The notes beneath the pieces are model-generated. The model had not been told where the DNA came from. It did not search any database and saw only the letters and a list, made by a program, of their open reading frames with translations. Shown here one piece after another: positions 53,044-61,729 of a stretch of 64,000 bases of DNA. The translations under genes were made by a program, and so were the position numbers. Source of the stretch: Streptomyces cyaneus (lineage in GTDB: Bacteria > Actinomycetota > Actinomycetes > Streptomycetales > Streptomycetaceae); the NCBI RefSeq assembly GCF_004028635.1, contig NZ_RQJW01000006.1, positions 620,001 to 684,000 of the forward strand, read 5' to 3'. How positions within the stretch are numbered: position 1 is the stretch's first letter; each line of letters starts with the position of its first letter.

Positions 53044-53922
53044 ATGACCGGACTCGGTGCAATCTTCCGCCCCCAACTCGCCCCCGAACGACTCCGATCC
53101 GTCGCTCGCCTCGCCGACGAGTCGGGCCTCGAAGAGCTCTGGCTCTGGGAGGACTGTTTCCGGGAGGGAGGGATCTCCACGGCCGCAGCCGCACTCGCGT
53201 GGACCGAACGCGTGCGGGTCGGCATCGGACTCCTCCCCGTCCCGTTGCGGAACGTCGCCATCACCGCCATGGAAGTCGCCTCCCTCCGCCGCATGTTCCC
53301 GGGCCGTCCCATCCTCGCCGTCGGGCACGGTGTGCAGGACTGGATGGGTCAGGTCGGGGCTCGGGTCGAGTCGCCGGTGACTCTGTTGCGCGAGCATCTC
53401 GACGTGCTGCGGGCCCTGTTGCGCGGGGAGCGGGTCACCGTCGAGGGGCGGTACGTCAAGCTCGACGACGTCGCCCTCGACTGGCCGCCCGCCGAGCCGG
53501 TACCCGTCATCGCCGGGGTCACCGGGCCGCGCTCGCTGCGGCTGGCCGGTGAGGCGGCCGACGGGACGTTGCTCACCGCCTCGGCTTCGCCCGACGTGGT
53601 GCGCAAGGCGCGGCAACTCATCGACGAGGGGCGCCAGTCCGCCGGACGCGCCGGTGCCGAGCCACATCGCATCGTCGTCTATCTGCTCACCGCCACCGGG
53701 GTCGACGGTCCCGCCCGGCTCAGGGCCGAACTCGAAGCCGAGGGGCTCGCCGCCGTGCCCGACCTCGGTGTCGCCGGGGACGCCGGCGCCGTCGCGAAGG
53801 CGGTGCAGCGGCTCGCGGATGCCGGTGCCGACACCGTGGTGCTGCAGCCGACGGGGGACGAGCCCGACCCGGAGGGGTTCGTTCGGTTCGTGGCCGAGGA
53901 AGTGCGGCCGTTGGTGCCGTAG
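53044..53922 (+). CDS. LLM-class (luciferase-like) F420/flavin-dependent oxidoreductase
   Basis: 292 residues from ATG 53044. The TIM-barrel luciferase-like pattern is clear: LARLADESGLEELWLWED, LAWTERVRVGIGLLPVPLR, FPGRPILAVGHGVQDWMGQ, VPVIAGVTGPRSLRLAGEAADG. The family uses reduced F420 or FMN; no substrate is evident. Confidence 0.88.
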   Translation: MTGLGAIFRPQLAPERLRSVARLADESGLEELWLWEDCFREGGISTAAAALAWTERVRVGIGLLPVPLRNVAITAMEVASLRRMFPGRPILAVGHGVQDWMGQVGARVESPVTLLREHLDVLRALLRGERVTVEGRYVKLDDVALDWPPAEPVPVIAGVTGPRSLRLAGEAADGTLLTASASPDVVRKARQLIDEGRQSAGRAGAEPHRIVVYLLTATGVDGPARLRAELEAEGLAAVPDLGVAGDAGAVAKAVQRLADAGADTVVLQPTGDEPDPEGFVRFVAEEVRPLVP

Positions 53923-53983
53923 CGCGTTCGGACCGTTCGTCGGCGCAGGGGCGTTGTCAGTGGCTCCTGCCACACTCCTGGGC

Positions 53984-54472
53984 ATGGGCGAAAAACTGAG
54001 CGACAACGACTACGCAGACGTACGGCTCCGAGACGTGCGGGACGCCGACCTCGAGGCCTTCCTCGCCTACGAGCACGACCCGGAGGCCGTCCGGCGGTCG
54101 AGATTCACGCCTCGGCCGCGCGAGGCCTTCCTGAAGCACTGGAGGACGAGAGTCCTCCCGGACGAGACCTGCCTCGTGCAGACGGTCACGGTGGGGGACG
54201 ACGTGGCCGGAAGCGTCATCTCCTGGTGGGACGATGACCGCCGCTTCCTCGGCTACTGGCTCGGGCGGCCGTACTGGGGGCGGGGCATCGGCACCAAGGC
54301 CCTCGCCCTCTTCCTCGCGCTGGAGACGACCCGTCCGCTGTACGCCGACCCCTTCCACGACAACACCGCCTCCGTGCGACTCCTCGAACGCCACGGCTTC
54401 CAACGCGCCGACACGATCCACCACGGCGACGACGAACACGTACTGCTCGTTCTGTCCGCCCCGGAAAAATGA
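53984..54472 (+). CDS. GNAT-family N-acetyltransferase
   Basis: 162 residues from ATG 53984. The acetyl-CoA motif A is LGRPYWGRGIGTKALALFL, and motif B covers NTASVRLLERHGFQR. The N-terminal strand (YADVRLRDVRDADLEAF) is typical of the RimJ/RimL-like subgroup. Acceptor unknown. Confidence 0.88.
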   Translation: MGEKLSDNDYADVRLRDVRDADLEAFLAYEHDPEAVRRSRFTPRPREAFLKHWRTRVLPDETCLVQTVTVGDDVAGSVISWWDDDRRFLGYWLGRPYWGRGIGTKALALFLALETTRPLYADPFHDNTASVRLLERHGFQRADTIHHGDDEHVLLVLSAPEK

Positions 54473-54509
54473 GCGGCGCCCGCTGACAACGCCCTGGGAC
54501 GATCACCGT

Positions 54510-55313
54510 ATGAAGGAGCCGCGCCCGCAGCACAGCACCCGTACCTTCGAGGACCTTGTCGCCGAAGGGGCCGCCGTGCCCACCGAAGGCTGGGACTTCT
54601 CCTGGTTCGAGGGGCGGGCCACCGAGGCGCGGCCGTCATGGGGGTATGCCGCGTCCCTCGCCGAGCGGCTCGCCCGGTCCACCGCCGCCCTCGACATCCA
54701 GACCGGGGGAGGCGAGGTGCTCGACTTCGCCCTGCGCCGCGCCGCTCCCGAGGCACCCGCCCTCGCCGTCGCCACCGAGGGCTGGCCGCCGAACATCGCC
54801 AAGGCGACCGCGCTCCTGCGCCCGCACGGCGTCGCCGTCGTCGCCTCGCCCGAGGACGCCCCGCTGCCCTTCGCCGACGGCGCCTTCGACCTCGTCAGCA
54901 GTCGGCACCCGGTCAGCCCGCACTGGGCCGAGATCGCCCGCCTCCTCCAGCCCGGCGGCACGTACTTCGCCCAGCACGTCGGGCCCCGCAGCGTCTTCGA
55001 GCTGGTCGAGTACTTCCTCGGCCCCCTCCCGCAGGAGCAGAGCGCCGGCCGCCACCCGGACCATGAGCGCGCCGACGCCGAGGCGGCCGGTCTGGAGATC
55101 GTCGAGGTGCGGGCCGAGCGGCTGCGCATGGAGTTCTACGACATCGCAGCCGTCGTCCATTTCCTGCGCAAGGTGGTGTGGATGGTCCCCGGCTTCACCG
55201 TCGAGGAGTACCGACCCCGACTGCGCGCCCTGCACGAGCAGATCCAGACCGACGGCCCCTTCGTCGCGCACAGCGCCCGCCACCTCTTCGAGGCCCGCAA
55301 GCCCGACGCCTGA
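54510..55313 (+). CDS. Class I SAM-dependent methyltransferase
   Basis: 267 residues from ATG 54510. Motif I is DIQTGGGEVLDF; a later EDAPLPFADGAFDLVSSRHP corresponds to motifs II/III, and LLQPGGTYFAQHVG to the post-motif strand. The substrate cannot be inferred. Confidence 0.87.
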   Translation: MKEPRPQHSTRTFEDLVAEGAAVPTEGWDFSWFEGRATEARPSWGYAASLAERLARSTAALDIQTGGGEVLDFALRRAAPEAPALAVATEGWPPNIAKATALLRPHGVAVVASPEDAPLPFADGAFDLVSSRHPVSPHWAEIARLLQPGGTYFAQHVGPRSVFELVEYFLGPLPQEQSAGRHPDHERADAEAAGLEIVEVRAERLRMEFYDIAAVVHFLRKVVWMVPGFTVEEYRPRLRALHEQIQTDGPFVAHSARHLFEARKPDA

Positions 55314-55352
55314 GCGTGCCCGGCGCGAACCTCACACCCGTCTGCGCGCCCC

Positions 55353-56513
55353 TCACGCATGGGGGCCGACCGTCACCTCTCCGACCACCAACTCCGCCTT
55401 CGCCTCCAGTACCTCCCCCACCCGCTCCACCTGCTCGCCCAACTCCCGCTCCTGCCGCGCCGTCAGGCGCCGTCCGATCGGCTCCACCGTGACGGTCGTA
55501 CGACGGCCCCGGCGCCGCTGGTGCCAGACCCCGGCCACCACCCCGTCCACCAACAGCACCGGATAGTTCCCCGCCTGGCCACCCGCGAGCGCCCGCCGGT
55601 ACGCCTCCCCGGGGAACAGCGACTCCCGCGGCTGCGCGGCGATGGCGTACGCGTCGAAGTACGGCAGCAACCGCACGCCACGCACCCGTCCGACGGGGAA
55701 CTCCGTGTCACCTGCCGCCACCCAGGCCGCCGCCCCCTCGAAGGCGACCTCCTCGACCTCCCCCGCCTGAGCCAGCCCCCTGAAGAGGCTGACTGCCCAA
55801 CCCCCGGGCGCCGCCAGCCACTTGGCGAAGTGCTGGGGCGTCGCCGGGCCGTACGCGCGCAGATACCGGCGTACGAGCTCGCGCAGCGCCGCCGGCCCCG
55901 GCACCGGTCCGGGTTCGAACTCCGGCGGCCGTGTGTACGTCACCTTCCGCCCCCGGTTCGGGCCGAAGCACAGTGCGCCCGACTGGCCCGCCCGGTGCAG
56001 TACCTGCCGCCAGCGCGGCCACAGGTCCTGGAAGGCGGGCATCACCAGGTCACCGGCCCAGGAACCGGTGCGGGCGACCACCGCCTCGCCCAGCTCCTCC
56101 ACAGTCAGACACACCCCGTCGAGGGCGTTCCCGATCGCCGCCACGATCTGCTCGGCCTGCTTCTCCGTCACCCGCACATCCGGCGGAAACGGGCTCGGGC
56201 CCGTCGGAATCGCGGTCAGCGCACCGCACCACAGCGGCAGCTCGGCGGCGGGCAGCAGATGGACCGTGCCGCGCGGGCCGAACGTCTTCACCAGTGAGCG
56301 GTCCTCCCAGAGCGCGGCCCGTACGTCCGCCCGAGTCACCCCGGCGGCTCGCACCCCCACCGAGGCCTCGGCCGCGGACAGCACCTGCGCATGCGCGCCC
56401 AGCATCGCCCCGACCACATCGCCGACCGGCGTGCCGCGCTCGGCGGGACGGTCCAGGAACTGCCGCTCCAGCCGCCGCGCACTCGCCTGGCCCCACGTCA
56501 CAGTGACAGTCAT
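55353..56513 (-). CDS. Winged-helix DNA-binding protein of the YcaQ/AlkX (HTH_42) family
   Basis: 386 residues. Family motifs are AAGVTRADVRAALWEDRSLV, TFGPRGTVHLLPA, RRYLRAYGPATPQHFAKWL, LLPYFDAYAIA and NYPVLLVDGVVAGVW. YcaQ-type proteins are DNA glycosylases for crosslinks or bulky lesions; the streptomycete AlkZ acts on azinomycin crosslinks. The AlkZ/YcaQ catalytic motif (QxQ/QxD near the N-terminus) is not obvious, so enzymatic activity is uncertain. Confidence 0.82.
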   Translation of the reverse strand: MTVTVTWGQASARRLERQFLDRPAERGTPVGDVVGAMLGAHAQVLSAAEASVGVRAAGVTRADVRAALWEDRSLVKTFGPRGTVHLLPAAELPLWCGALTAIPTGPSPFPPDVRVTEKQAEQIVAAIGNALDGVCLTVEELGEAVVARTGSWAGDLVMPAFQDLWPRWRQVLHRAGQSGALCFGPNRGRKVTYTRPPEFEPGPVPGPAALRELVRRYLRAYGPATPQHFAKWLAAPGGWAVSLFRGLAQAGEVEEVAFEGAAAWVAAGDTEFPVGRVRGVRLLPYFDAYAIAAQPRESLFPGEAYRRALAGGQAGNYPVLLVDGVVAGVWHQRRRGRRTTVTVEPIGRRLTARQERELGEQVERVGEVLEAKAELVVGEVTVGPHA

Positions 56514-57137
56514 ACGGCGACGTTAGGCCGGATAGAGGTCAGATTCTGTCCGCTTGGTGGCCCGCCGCCCTGTGTCGCCCTGTGCCGCCCCGCGCCGCCC
56601 TGTGCCGTGCGATGCAAACCGTGCATCCGTGCGCAAACGCCCTTCGCCTCCTGCGCATCAAAGGAGTCCACACCTTTTCCACATTGTTATGACGGCCGAC
56701 TCGATTTCCCTCCACCTCTCACGTAAGTTCAGACCAAGGTAATTCGCGTAAGCAAAGCTGCGCGGCGGCACCGCGCAGCGGAGGGGGCTGCGCGGTGCTG
56801 CGCACCCGTACGCACCCCTGATGGACGCGCATCGCATCGGACCCGCTTGCGCCCTGCGGAGTCGTGCGCCTCGTCAAGTGGACGTTCGCGGTCGGGGTCA
56901 CCCGGGGGAGGGAAGCACGGACAAGTCACCGAGCGGGGCCCAAGGTGCGGCAAACCCTCCGGATCCGACCGCATCCCACGCGTTTCCCCTGGGAATCGGC
57001 CCCGATCCCGTCGAGAATCCGCCACGAAAGCGCCCTGTCATGGATACCGGGCCGTCGCCGAGCGATTTCGGAGAGTGATTGTGGCACGCCGATGCGCGCA
57101 GCATCCCTCACGAAGGGTTATGGTGGAAACCCCCCCT
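56514..57137 (+). other. Gene-free, strongly structured region: candidate non-coding RNA or leader
   Basis: No convincing protein gene. At 56757-56795 GCTGCGCGG occurs twice (56757-56765, 56787-56795) around its complement CCGCGCAGC (56771-56779), so two hairpins are mutually exclusive. At 56888-56972 an outer stem GCGGTCGG/CCGACCGC encloses an inner stem GGAGGG/CCCTCC with asymmetric internal loops, followed by an ATCGG/CCGAT hairpin. The region ends directly at a perfect terminator (57138-57180). This looks like a stable transcript of 200-400 nt. I cannot assign it to a known class; GGGGCCCAAGGT faintly recalls the c-di-AMP (ydaO) riboswitch. Confidence 0.5.
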
Positions 57138-57180
57138 CGGGCCGGTCCGTCTCCCCCCCACGGACCGGCCCGTTTTCTTT
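57138..57180 (+). terminator. Rho-independent terminator
   Basis: A perfect 13-bp stem (CGGGCCGGTCCGT, 57138-57150, with its complement 57160-57172), a 9-base loop and a TTTTCTTT tail (57173-57180). There is no plus-strand protein gene in the 620 bp upstream, so it must end a non-coding transcript or attenuate the membrane-protein gene starting 70 bases later. Confidence 0.88.
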
Positions 57181-57249
57181 GCCCTCGGACACCCCTGAGC
57201 CGCCCTCGCACCGGCGGCCGAACTTCGTCCGCGCACTAGAGTCCGGCCC

Positions 57250-57834
57250 ATGTCGAACGATCATCCGACTCCACCGACTCCGCCCACCCCGCCGGGCCCG
57301 TCCGGGCCATACGGCTCGCAGGGCCCCTACGGCATGCAGCCCCCGCACCCGCAGCCGCCCTTCGGTCAGCCGACCCCATACGGTCAGCCGACCCCGTACG
57401 GCCAGCCGGCTCCCTACGGCCCCCCGTACCCGTACGCCCCGGCACCGTTCCTCACCATGCCCAGCCCGGTACGCGCCGCCCAGGTCGTGATCTGGGTGAT
57501 GGCGGGCATAGGCCTGCTGCTCACGATCGTCGTGGCCGCTGTCTCCGGCGCCGAGGCCTCAGGGCGGTTCTTCTCGACGTTCCTGCTGACCATCCCGCTG
57601 TTCATCCTGGCCTTCCGCTATCCGACGGCGGGCAACGGCGTCCGTGTCGCCTCCATAGTCCTGGCGAGCGTGCAGATCGTCTTCGGTCTGGGTTCGCTGG
57701 CGAACCGGGTGCCGGGCGGCGTCATCGCCCTCGCCGGGGCCATCACCGTCGTGGTGCTGCTCAGTCAGGGCGGCGCGTCGCTGTGGTTCCGCCGGCCGCG
57801 CCCCGGAGCCGTACCGCAGGGGCCGTACGTGTGA
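57250..57834 (+). CDS. Small membrane protein with Pro/Gly/Tyr-rich N-terminus
   Basis: 194 residues. The first 70 are repeats of PYGQP-type units, followed by about four membrane helices (AAQVVIWVMAGIGLLLTIVV, FLLTIPLFILAF, VASIVLASVQIVFGLG, VIALAGAITVVVLL). Function unknown. It lies 70 bases after a strong terminator. Confidence 0.78.
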   Translation: MSNDHPTPPTPPTPPGPSGPYGSQGPYGMQPPHPQPPFGQPTPYGQPTPYGQPAPYGPPYPYAPAPFLTMPSPVRAAQVVIWVMAGIGLLLTIVVAAVSGAEASGRFFSTFLLTIPLFILAFRYPTAGNGVRVASIVLASVQIVFGLGSLANRVPGGVIALAGAITVVVLLSQGGASLWFRRPRPGAVPQGPYV

Positions 57835-58029
57835 CACCCATGGGCGGTGCCCCGGCGCGACAGGGGTAGGCTTCGCCTCCGGGGACCGCCATACGGACAG
57901 GGACCGCCCCGGGAGGGTGCTGACTCTCCTAGACCGCGCCGCGACCATCGCCGCGCACCGATCATCGCGACCACCGCGACCACGCCGGGGCCGCGCCTGT
58001 CCGATCCGTACGGAGGGGCTGACAAACAC

Positions 58030-58803
58030 GTGAACCTGCGCGACAAGCTGCGCGGCCTGCTGGTCAGGCTGTACGCACGCCGGGTGGAGGGTCACCTGGA
58101 CCACGCTCAGGTGCCCAAGCACATCGGCGTCATCATGGACGGCAACCGGCGCTGGGCGAAGGCCGCGGGTTCCACCACCGTGCACGGTCACCGGGCGGGT
58201 GCCGAGAAGATCGAGGAGTTCCTCGGCTGGTGCTCCGAGACGGACGTCGAGGTCGTCACCCTCTGGCTGCTGTCCACGGACAACTTCGACCGGCCGCAGG
58301 ACGAGCTCGTCCCGCTCCTCGGCATCATCGAGGACGTCGTCCGTACCCTCGCCGCCGACGGGCGCTGGCGGGTGCACCACGTCGGCACGCCCGACCTGCT
58401 GCCGTCCGGGATGCAGACCACCCTCAAGGAGGCCGAGGAGGCCACCGCGCACGTCGACGGGATACTGGTCAACGTCGCCATCGGCTACGGCGGTCGCCAG
58501 GAGATCGCCGACGCCGTGCGCTCGATGATCGTCGACGCCCAGGACAAGGGCACCTCGATGGAGGACCTCGCCGAGTCCGTCAGCGTCGACCTGATCGGCA
58601 GCCACCTCTACACCGGCGACCAGCCCGACCCGGACCTCGTGATCCGTACCAGCGGCGAGCAGCGGCTGTCCGGATTCATGCTCTGGCAGACCGCCCACTC
58701 CGAGTACTACTTCTGCGAGGTCTTCTGGCCGGCCTTCCGCAAGGTCGACTTCCTGCGGGCCCTGCGCGACTACGCGGCCCGGCACCGGCGTTACGGCGGC
58801 TGA
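58030..58803 (+). CDS. Cis-prenyltransferase (isoprenyl/undecaprenyl diphosphate synthase family)
   Basis: 257 residues from GTG 58030 (GGAGG 13 bases upstream). Family motifs are HIGVIMDGNRRWAK with the catalytic Asp, HRAGAEKIEEFL, NVAIGYGGRQEIADAV, DLVIRTSGEQRLSGF and the FCEVFWPAF C-terminal site. It condenses isopentenyl diphosphate in cis onto an allylic primer, supplying carriers for wall or glycan synthesis or shorter Z-prenyl diphosphates; chain length cannot be judged here. Other cis-prenyltransferases are usual in Streptomyces, so no symbol is given. Confidence 0.92.
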   Translation: MNLRDKLRGLLVRLYARRVEGHLDHAQVPKHIGVIMDGNRRWAKAAGSTTVHGHRAGAEKIEEFLGWCSETDVEVVTLWLLSTDNFDRPQDELVPLLGIIEDVVRTLAADGRWRVHHVGTPDLLPSGMQTTLKEAEEATAHVDGILVNVAIGYGGRQEIADAVRSMIVDAQDKGTSMEDLAESVSVDLIGSHLYTGDQPDPDLVIRTSGEQRLSGFMLWQTAHSEYYFCEVFWPAFRKVDFLRALRDYAARHRRYGG

Positions 58804-59156
58804 GCCCCTTTCGGCCAGCTGATCGCCGTATCCGGCCGAGACGAAAGTCACCCTCTCCGGGACAGAAGTAACAAGGAGTTCACCAGCGCGCCGTCATATG
58901 CGCTGGCATGGCACCGCATGTTCGAGGGCATAAGCCAAGCAGGTCGACGCCCGAACCACGGGTGTCGTATCTCAGCGGGCGGCGCCGGAGCCGTCCGCCC
59001 GGGAGGCCCTTTGCACCAGCTCGACCGTGCGGTCACGGCACGGAAGAAGCAGTGGAGGGCCGGTTTTCGGCCCTTGCACGGCGTGCAGGGCGGCCGACGA
59101 CCGGTCCAGCTCCACTCCGTCGCTCCCCGACCTCATCCGAGGGGGTACGTCCTTCC
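58804..59156. other. Long leader region upstream of phoH
   Basis: 353 bp without a well-supported gene. An 81-codon frame (58918-59163) ends over the phoH start but lacks a ribosome site and family resemblance. AGGCCC and GGGCCGGTTTTCGGCCC-like hairpins near 59055-59075 suggest a structured leader. Confidence 0.4.
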
Positions 59157-60482
59157 GTGGTGACCAGCACAAAGCGCCACAAGCCAGACCGGCGCACCTA
59201 CGTTCTCGACACCAGCGTCCTGCTGGCCGACCCGAACGCCCTGAACCGCTTCGACGAGCACGAGGTCGTGCTCCCCATCGTCGTGGTGACGGAACTGGAG
59301 GCCAAGCGGCACCATCCCGAACTCGGTTACTTCGCCCGGCAGGCACTGCGCCTGCTCGACGAGTTCCGGGTGAAGTACGGCCGTCTCGATGCCCCCATCC
59401 CGACCGGGGACCTCGGCGGGACCGTCCGTGTCGAGCTCAACCACTCGGACCCCAGCGTTCTGCCGACCGGCTACCGCCTGGGGGACAACGACTCCCGCAT
59501 CCTCGCCGTGGCCCGCAATCTGCAGGCCGAGGGGTTCGACGTCACCGTCGTGTCGAAGGACCTGCCGCTCAGGATCAAGGCCTCGTCCGTCGGTCTGCTC
59601 GCCGAGGAGTACCGAGCCGAGCTCGCCATCACGGACTCCTCCGGTTGGACCGGAATGTCCGAACTGACCCTACCGGGTGAGCAGGTGGACGTCCTCTTCG
59701 AGGAGGGGCATGTCTATGTCCCCGAGGCCTCCGAGATGCCGGTGCACACCGGACTGATGATCCAGTCCGAGCGCGGCAAGGCGCTGGGCCGGATCACGCC
59801 CGAGGGCAACGTCCGGCTGGTGCGCGGTGATCGGGAGGCCTTCGGCATCAAGGGCCGCAGTGCCGAGCAGCGGATCGCGCTCGACCTGCTGCTCGACCCG
59901 GACGTCGGGATCGTGTCCATGGGCGGCCGGGCCGGCACCGGCAAGTCGGCGCTGGCGCTGTGCGCCGGTCTCGAGGCCGTGCTGGAGCGGCGTCAGCACC
60001 AGAAGGTGATGGTCTTCCGGCCGCTGTACGCGGTGGGCGGGCAGGAACTCGGCTATCTGCCCGGGTCCGAGGCCGAGAAGATGAGCCCCTGGGCGCAGGC
60101 GGTCTTCGACACGCTGTCCGCGGTCACCAGCCGCGAGGTCATCGAGGAGGTCACTTCCCGCGGCATGCTGGAGGTGCTGCCCCTCACCCACATCCGCGGA
60201 CGCTCGCTGCACGACGCGTTCGTGATCGTGGACGAGGCACAGTCACTGGAAAGGAATGTCCTGCTGACTGTTCTGTCCCGAATTGGCGCTAATTCGCGGG
60301 TGGTTCTCACCCATGACGTGGCCCAGCGGGACAATCTGAGGGTCGGGCGCTACGACGGTGTCGTCGCCGTCGTGGAGAAGCTGAAGGGGCATCCCCTCTT
60401 CGCCCACGTCACGCTGACGCGGTCCGAGAGGTCCCAGATTGCCGCCCTTGTGACCGAAATGCTGGAGGACGGGCAGATCTGA
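59157..60482 (+). CDS. PhoH2-type protein: PIN ribonuclease domain fused to PhoH ATPase
   Basis: 441 residues from GTG 59157 (a second GTG follows directly). The N-terminal PIN domain starts YVLDTSVLLADPNALNRF with the acidic residues of the nuclease site and GDNDSRILAVARNLQ. The C-terminal PhoH domain has Walker A GRAGTGKS at 257-264, Walker B HDAFVIVDEAQSLE and the sensor SRIGANSRVVLTHD. In mycobacteria this fusion is an ATP-dependent RNA helicase/RNase paired with an antitoxin; the 5' leader here has no clear antitoxin gene. Confidence 0.93.
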   Translation: MVTSTKRHKPDRRTYVLDTSVLLADPNALNRFDEHEVVLPIVVVTELEAKRHHPELGYFARQALRLLDEFRVKYGRLDAPIPTGDLGGTVRVELNHSDPSVLPTGYRLGDNDSRILAVARNLQAEGFDVTVVSKDLPLRIKASSVGLLAEEYRAELAITDSSGWTGMSELTLPGEQVDVLFEEGHVYVPEASEMPVHTGLMIQSERGKALGRITPEGNVRLVRGDREAFGIKGRSAEQRIALDLLLDPDVGIVSMGGRAGTGKSALALCAGLEAVLERRQHQKVMVFRPLYAVGGQELGYLPGSEAEKMSPWAQAVFDTLSAVTSREVIEEVTSRGMLEVLPLTHIRGRSLHDAFVIVDEAQSLERNVLLTVLSRIGANSRVVLTHDVAQRDNLRVGRYDGVVAVVEKLKGHPLFAHVTLTRSERSQIAALVTEMLEDGQI

Positions 60483-60898
60483 CCCAAGTGCTCAACTTGC
60501 GGTAGCTACTCGCTGGTTGGCGCCGTTCGGAAAGGCCGAGAGCCTATCCGGGCGGCGCCTCGGCGTGTGCGGCTTTCCGCAAAACCCCTGGGACAAACGA
60601 GGTGTGAGCTTTCACACGCAACACAGAATTGCCTTGCGGCGTCCGGTTACGGCAGAGTCTCACTCCTGTCAGGCCCCGCATACGACACACCTGTACCCCC
60701 AGCGGTACGGCACCACAGCAACACCACCCAACTGCATAACGCCGTCGTATGCCGCCCGAGTCACCACGCGGCGCTCTCCTCGCGGGAGTTGCCCACCGGG
60801 TCCGAGCCTCCCGTGACCCCGCAGTTGGGAGGCCAGCGCCAGGGGCACGATTGCGTCCGCCAGGGTCACCGAAGCGGGCGATGCTGGAAGGAAACCGT
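60483..60898. other. Long leader/promoter region of the SLT-domain gene
   Basis: 416 bp without a gene. GTGTGA-GCTT-TCACAC (60602-60617) is a perfect inverted repeat that partly resembles a Crp-type site. GGCGCCG (60519-60525) pairs with CGGCGCC (60553-60559), and GGAAAGGCCG with CGGCTTTCC nearby, so the start of the transcript could be structured. Some streptomycete cell-wall hydrolase genes have c-di-AMP riboswitches; I do not recognise its consensus here. Confidence 0.45.
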
Positions 60899-61588
60899 GT
60901 GAGTCCGATTTCGGTCAGGGGATTCGCAGTGGCCTCGGCCACCGCGGTCACCGCTGTCGGAAGCGTCGTCGGCGTTGCCTCGGGCAGCACCGCGCAGAAC
61001 AACGACGCCGAGGCGACGGCTGCTGCCGATTCGACGCTTCTCGCGGACATACCCGCGGGCCAGCAGGCCCAGGTGCAGACCGAGTCCCTGACGGCGCAGG
61101 CCAACGTACAGGCCATCGCCGCGGACGTCAGCGCCAAGAAGGATGCTGAGGAGTCGGCCCGCAAGGCCGCCGCCGAGACCGCGTTCGAGAAGAAGGAAGC
61201 CGCCGAGAAGGCGGCGCAGGAAGCCAAGGAGCGCGAAGAGGCCGAGGCGAAGGCCTCCCGGTCCTCCTCCGCGGACTTCCCCATCCAGAGCTCGTACACC
61301 ATCGAGCAGATCCAGGCGATGGCCCGCCAGATGGTGCCGAGCGACCAGTTCCAGTGCTTCAGCAACATCGTGGACCACGAGTCCAGCTGGAACTACCAGG
61401 CGGTCAACGCCTCCTCCGGCGCCTACGGCCTCTTCCAGGCCCTGCCCGGTTCCAAGATGTCGTCCGTCGGCTCGGACTGGCAGACGAACCCGGCAACCCA
61501 GATCAAGTGGGGCCTGAACTACATGAACGAGCGCTACGACAGCCCCTGTGGCGCCTGGTCGTTCTGGCAGGCCAACCACTGGTACTGA
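60899..61588 (+). CDS. Secreted lytic-transglycosylase-like (SLT-domain) cell-wall enzyme
   Basis: 229 residues from GTG 60899 (AAGG eight bases upstream); an ATG 18 bases earlier is possible. A signal peptide (FAVASATAVTAVGSVVGVASG) is followed by an Ala/Glu/Lys-rich helical region (about 65-125) and an SLT-like domain. The catalytic Glu is in NIVDHESSWNYQAVNASSGAYG and the fold continues with FQALPGSKM and QIKWGLNYM. It should cleave glycan strands of peptidoglycan. The single Cys pair (FQCFS, DSPCG) may form a disulphide. Confidence 0.9.
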   Translation: MSPISVRGFAVASATAVTAVGSVVGVASGSTAQNNDAEATAAADSTLLADIPAGQQAQVQTESLTAQANVQAIAADVSAKKDAEESARKAAAETAFEKKEAAEKAAQEAKEREEAEAKASRSSSADFPIQSSYTIEQIQAMARQMVPSDQFQCFSNIVDHESSWNYQAVNASSGAYGLFQALPGSKMSSVGSDWQTNPATQIKWGLNYMNERYDSPCGAWSFWQANHWY

Positions 61589-61610
61589 GCCCGCCGCTCA
61601 ACCTTCGCGC

Positions 61611-61647
61611 AGCCCCTCACCGTCTCTTGGGTGAGGGGCTTTCGCTC
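61611..61647 (+). terminator. Rho-independent terminator after the SLT gene
   Basis: AGCCCCTCACC (61611-61621) pairs exactly with GGTGAGGGGCT (61630-61640) around an 8-base loop, followed by TTTCGCT. It lies 22 bases beyond the stop. Confidence 0.85.
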
Positions 61648-61729
61648 TGCTGCGTGCATTGCCCTGTACGGTCGGACGCAACGACTCCAGGGGGGAGTGG
61701 TGGGGAGAGACGGGGGAAGAGGACGGATC

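Noticed and set aside
56675..56683. TTTTCCACA, one mismatch from a DnaA box
   Set aside because: A single isolated match with no cluster of boxes or dnaA/dnaN genes nearby.
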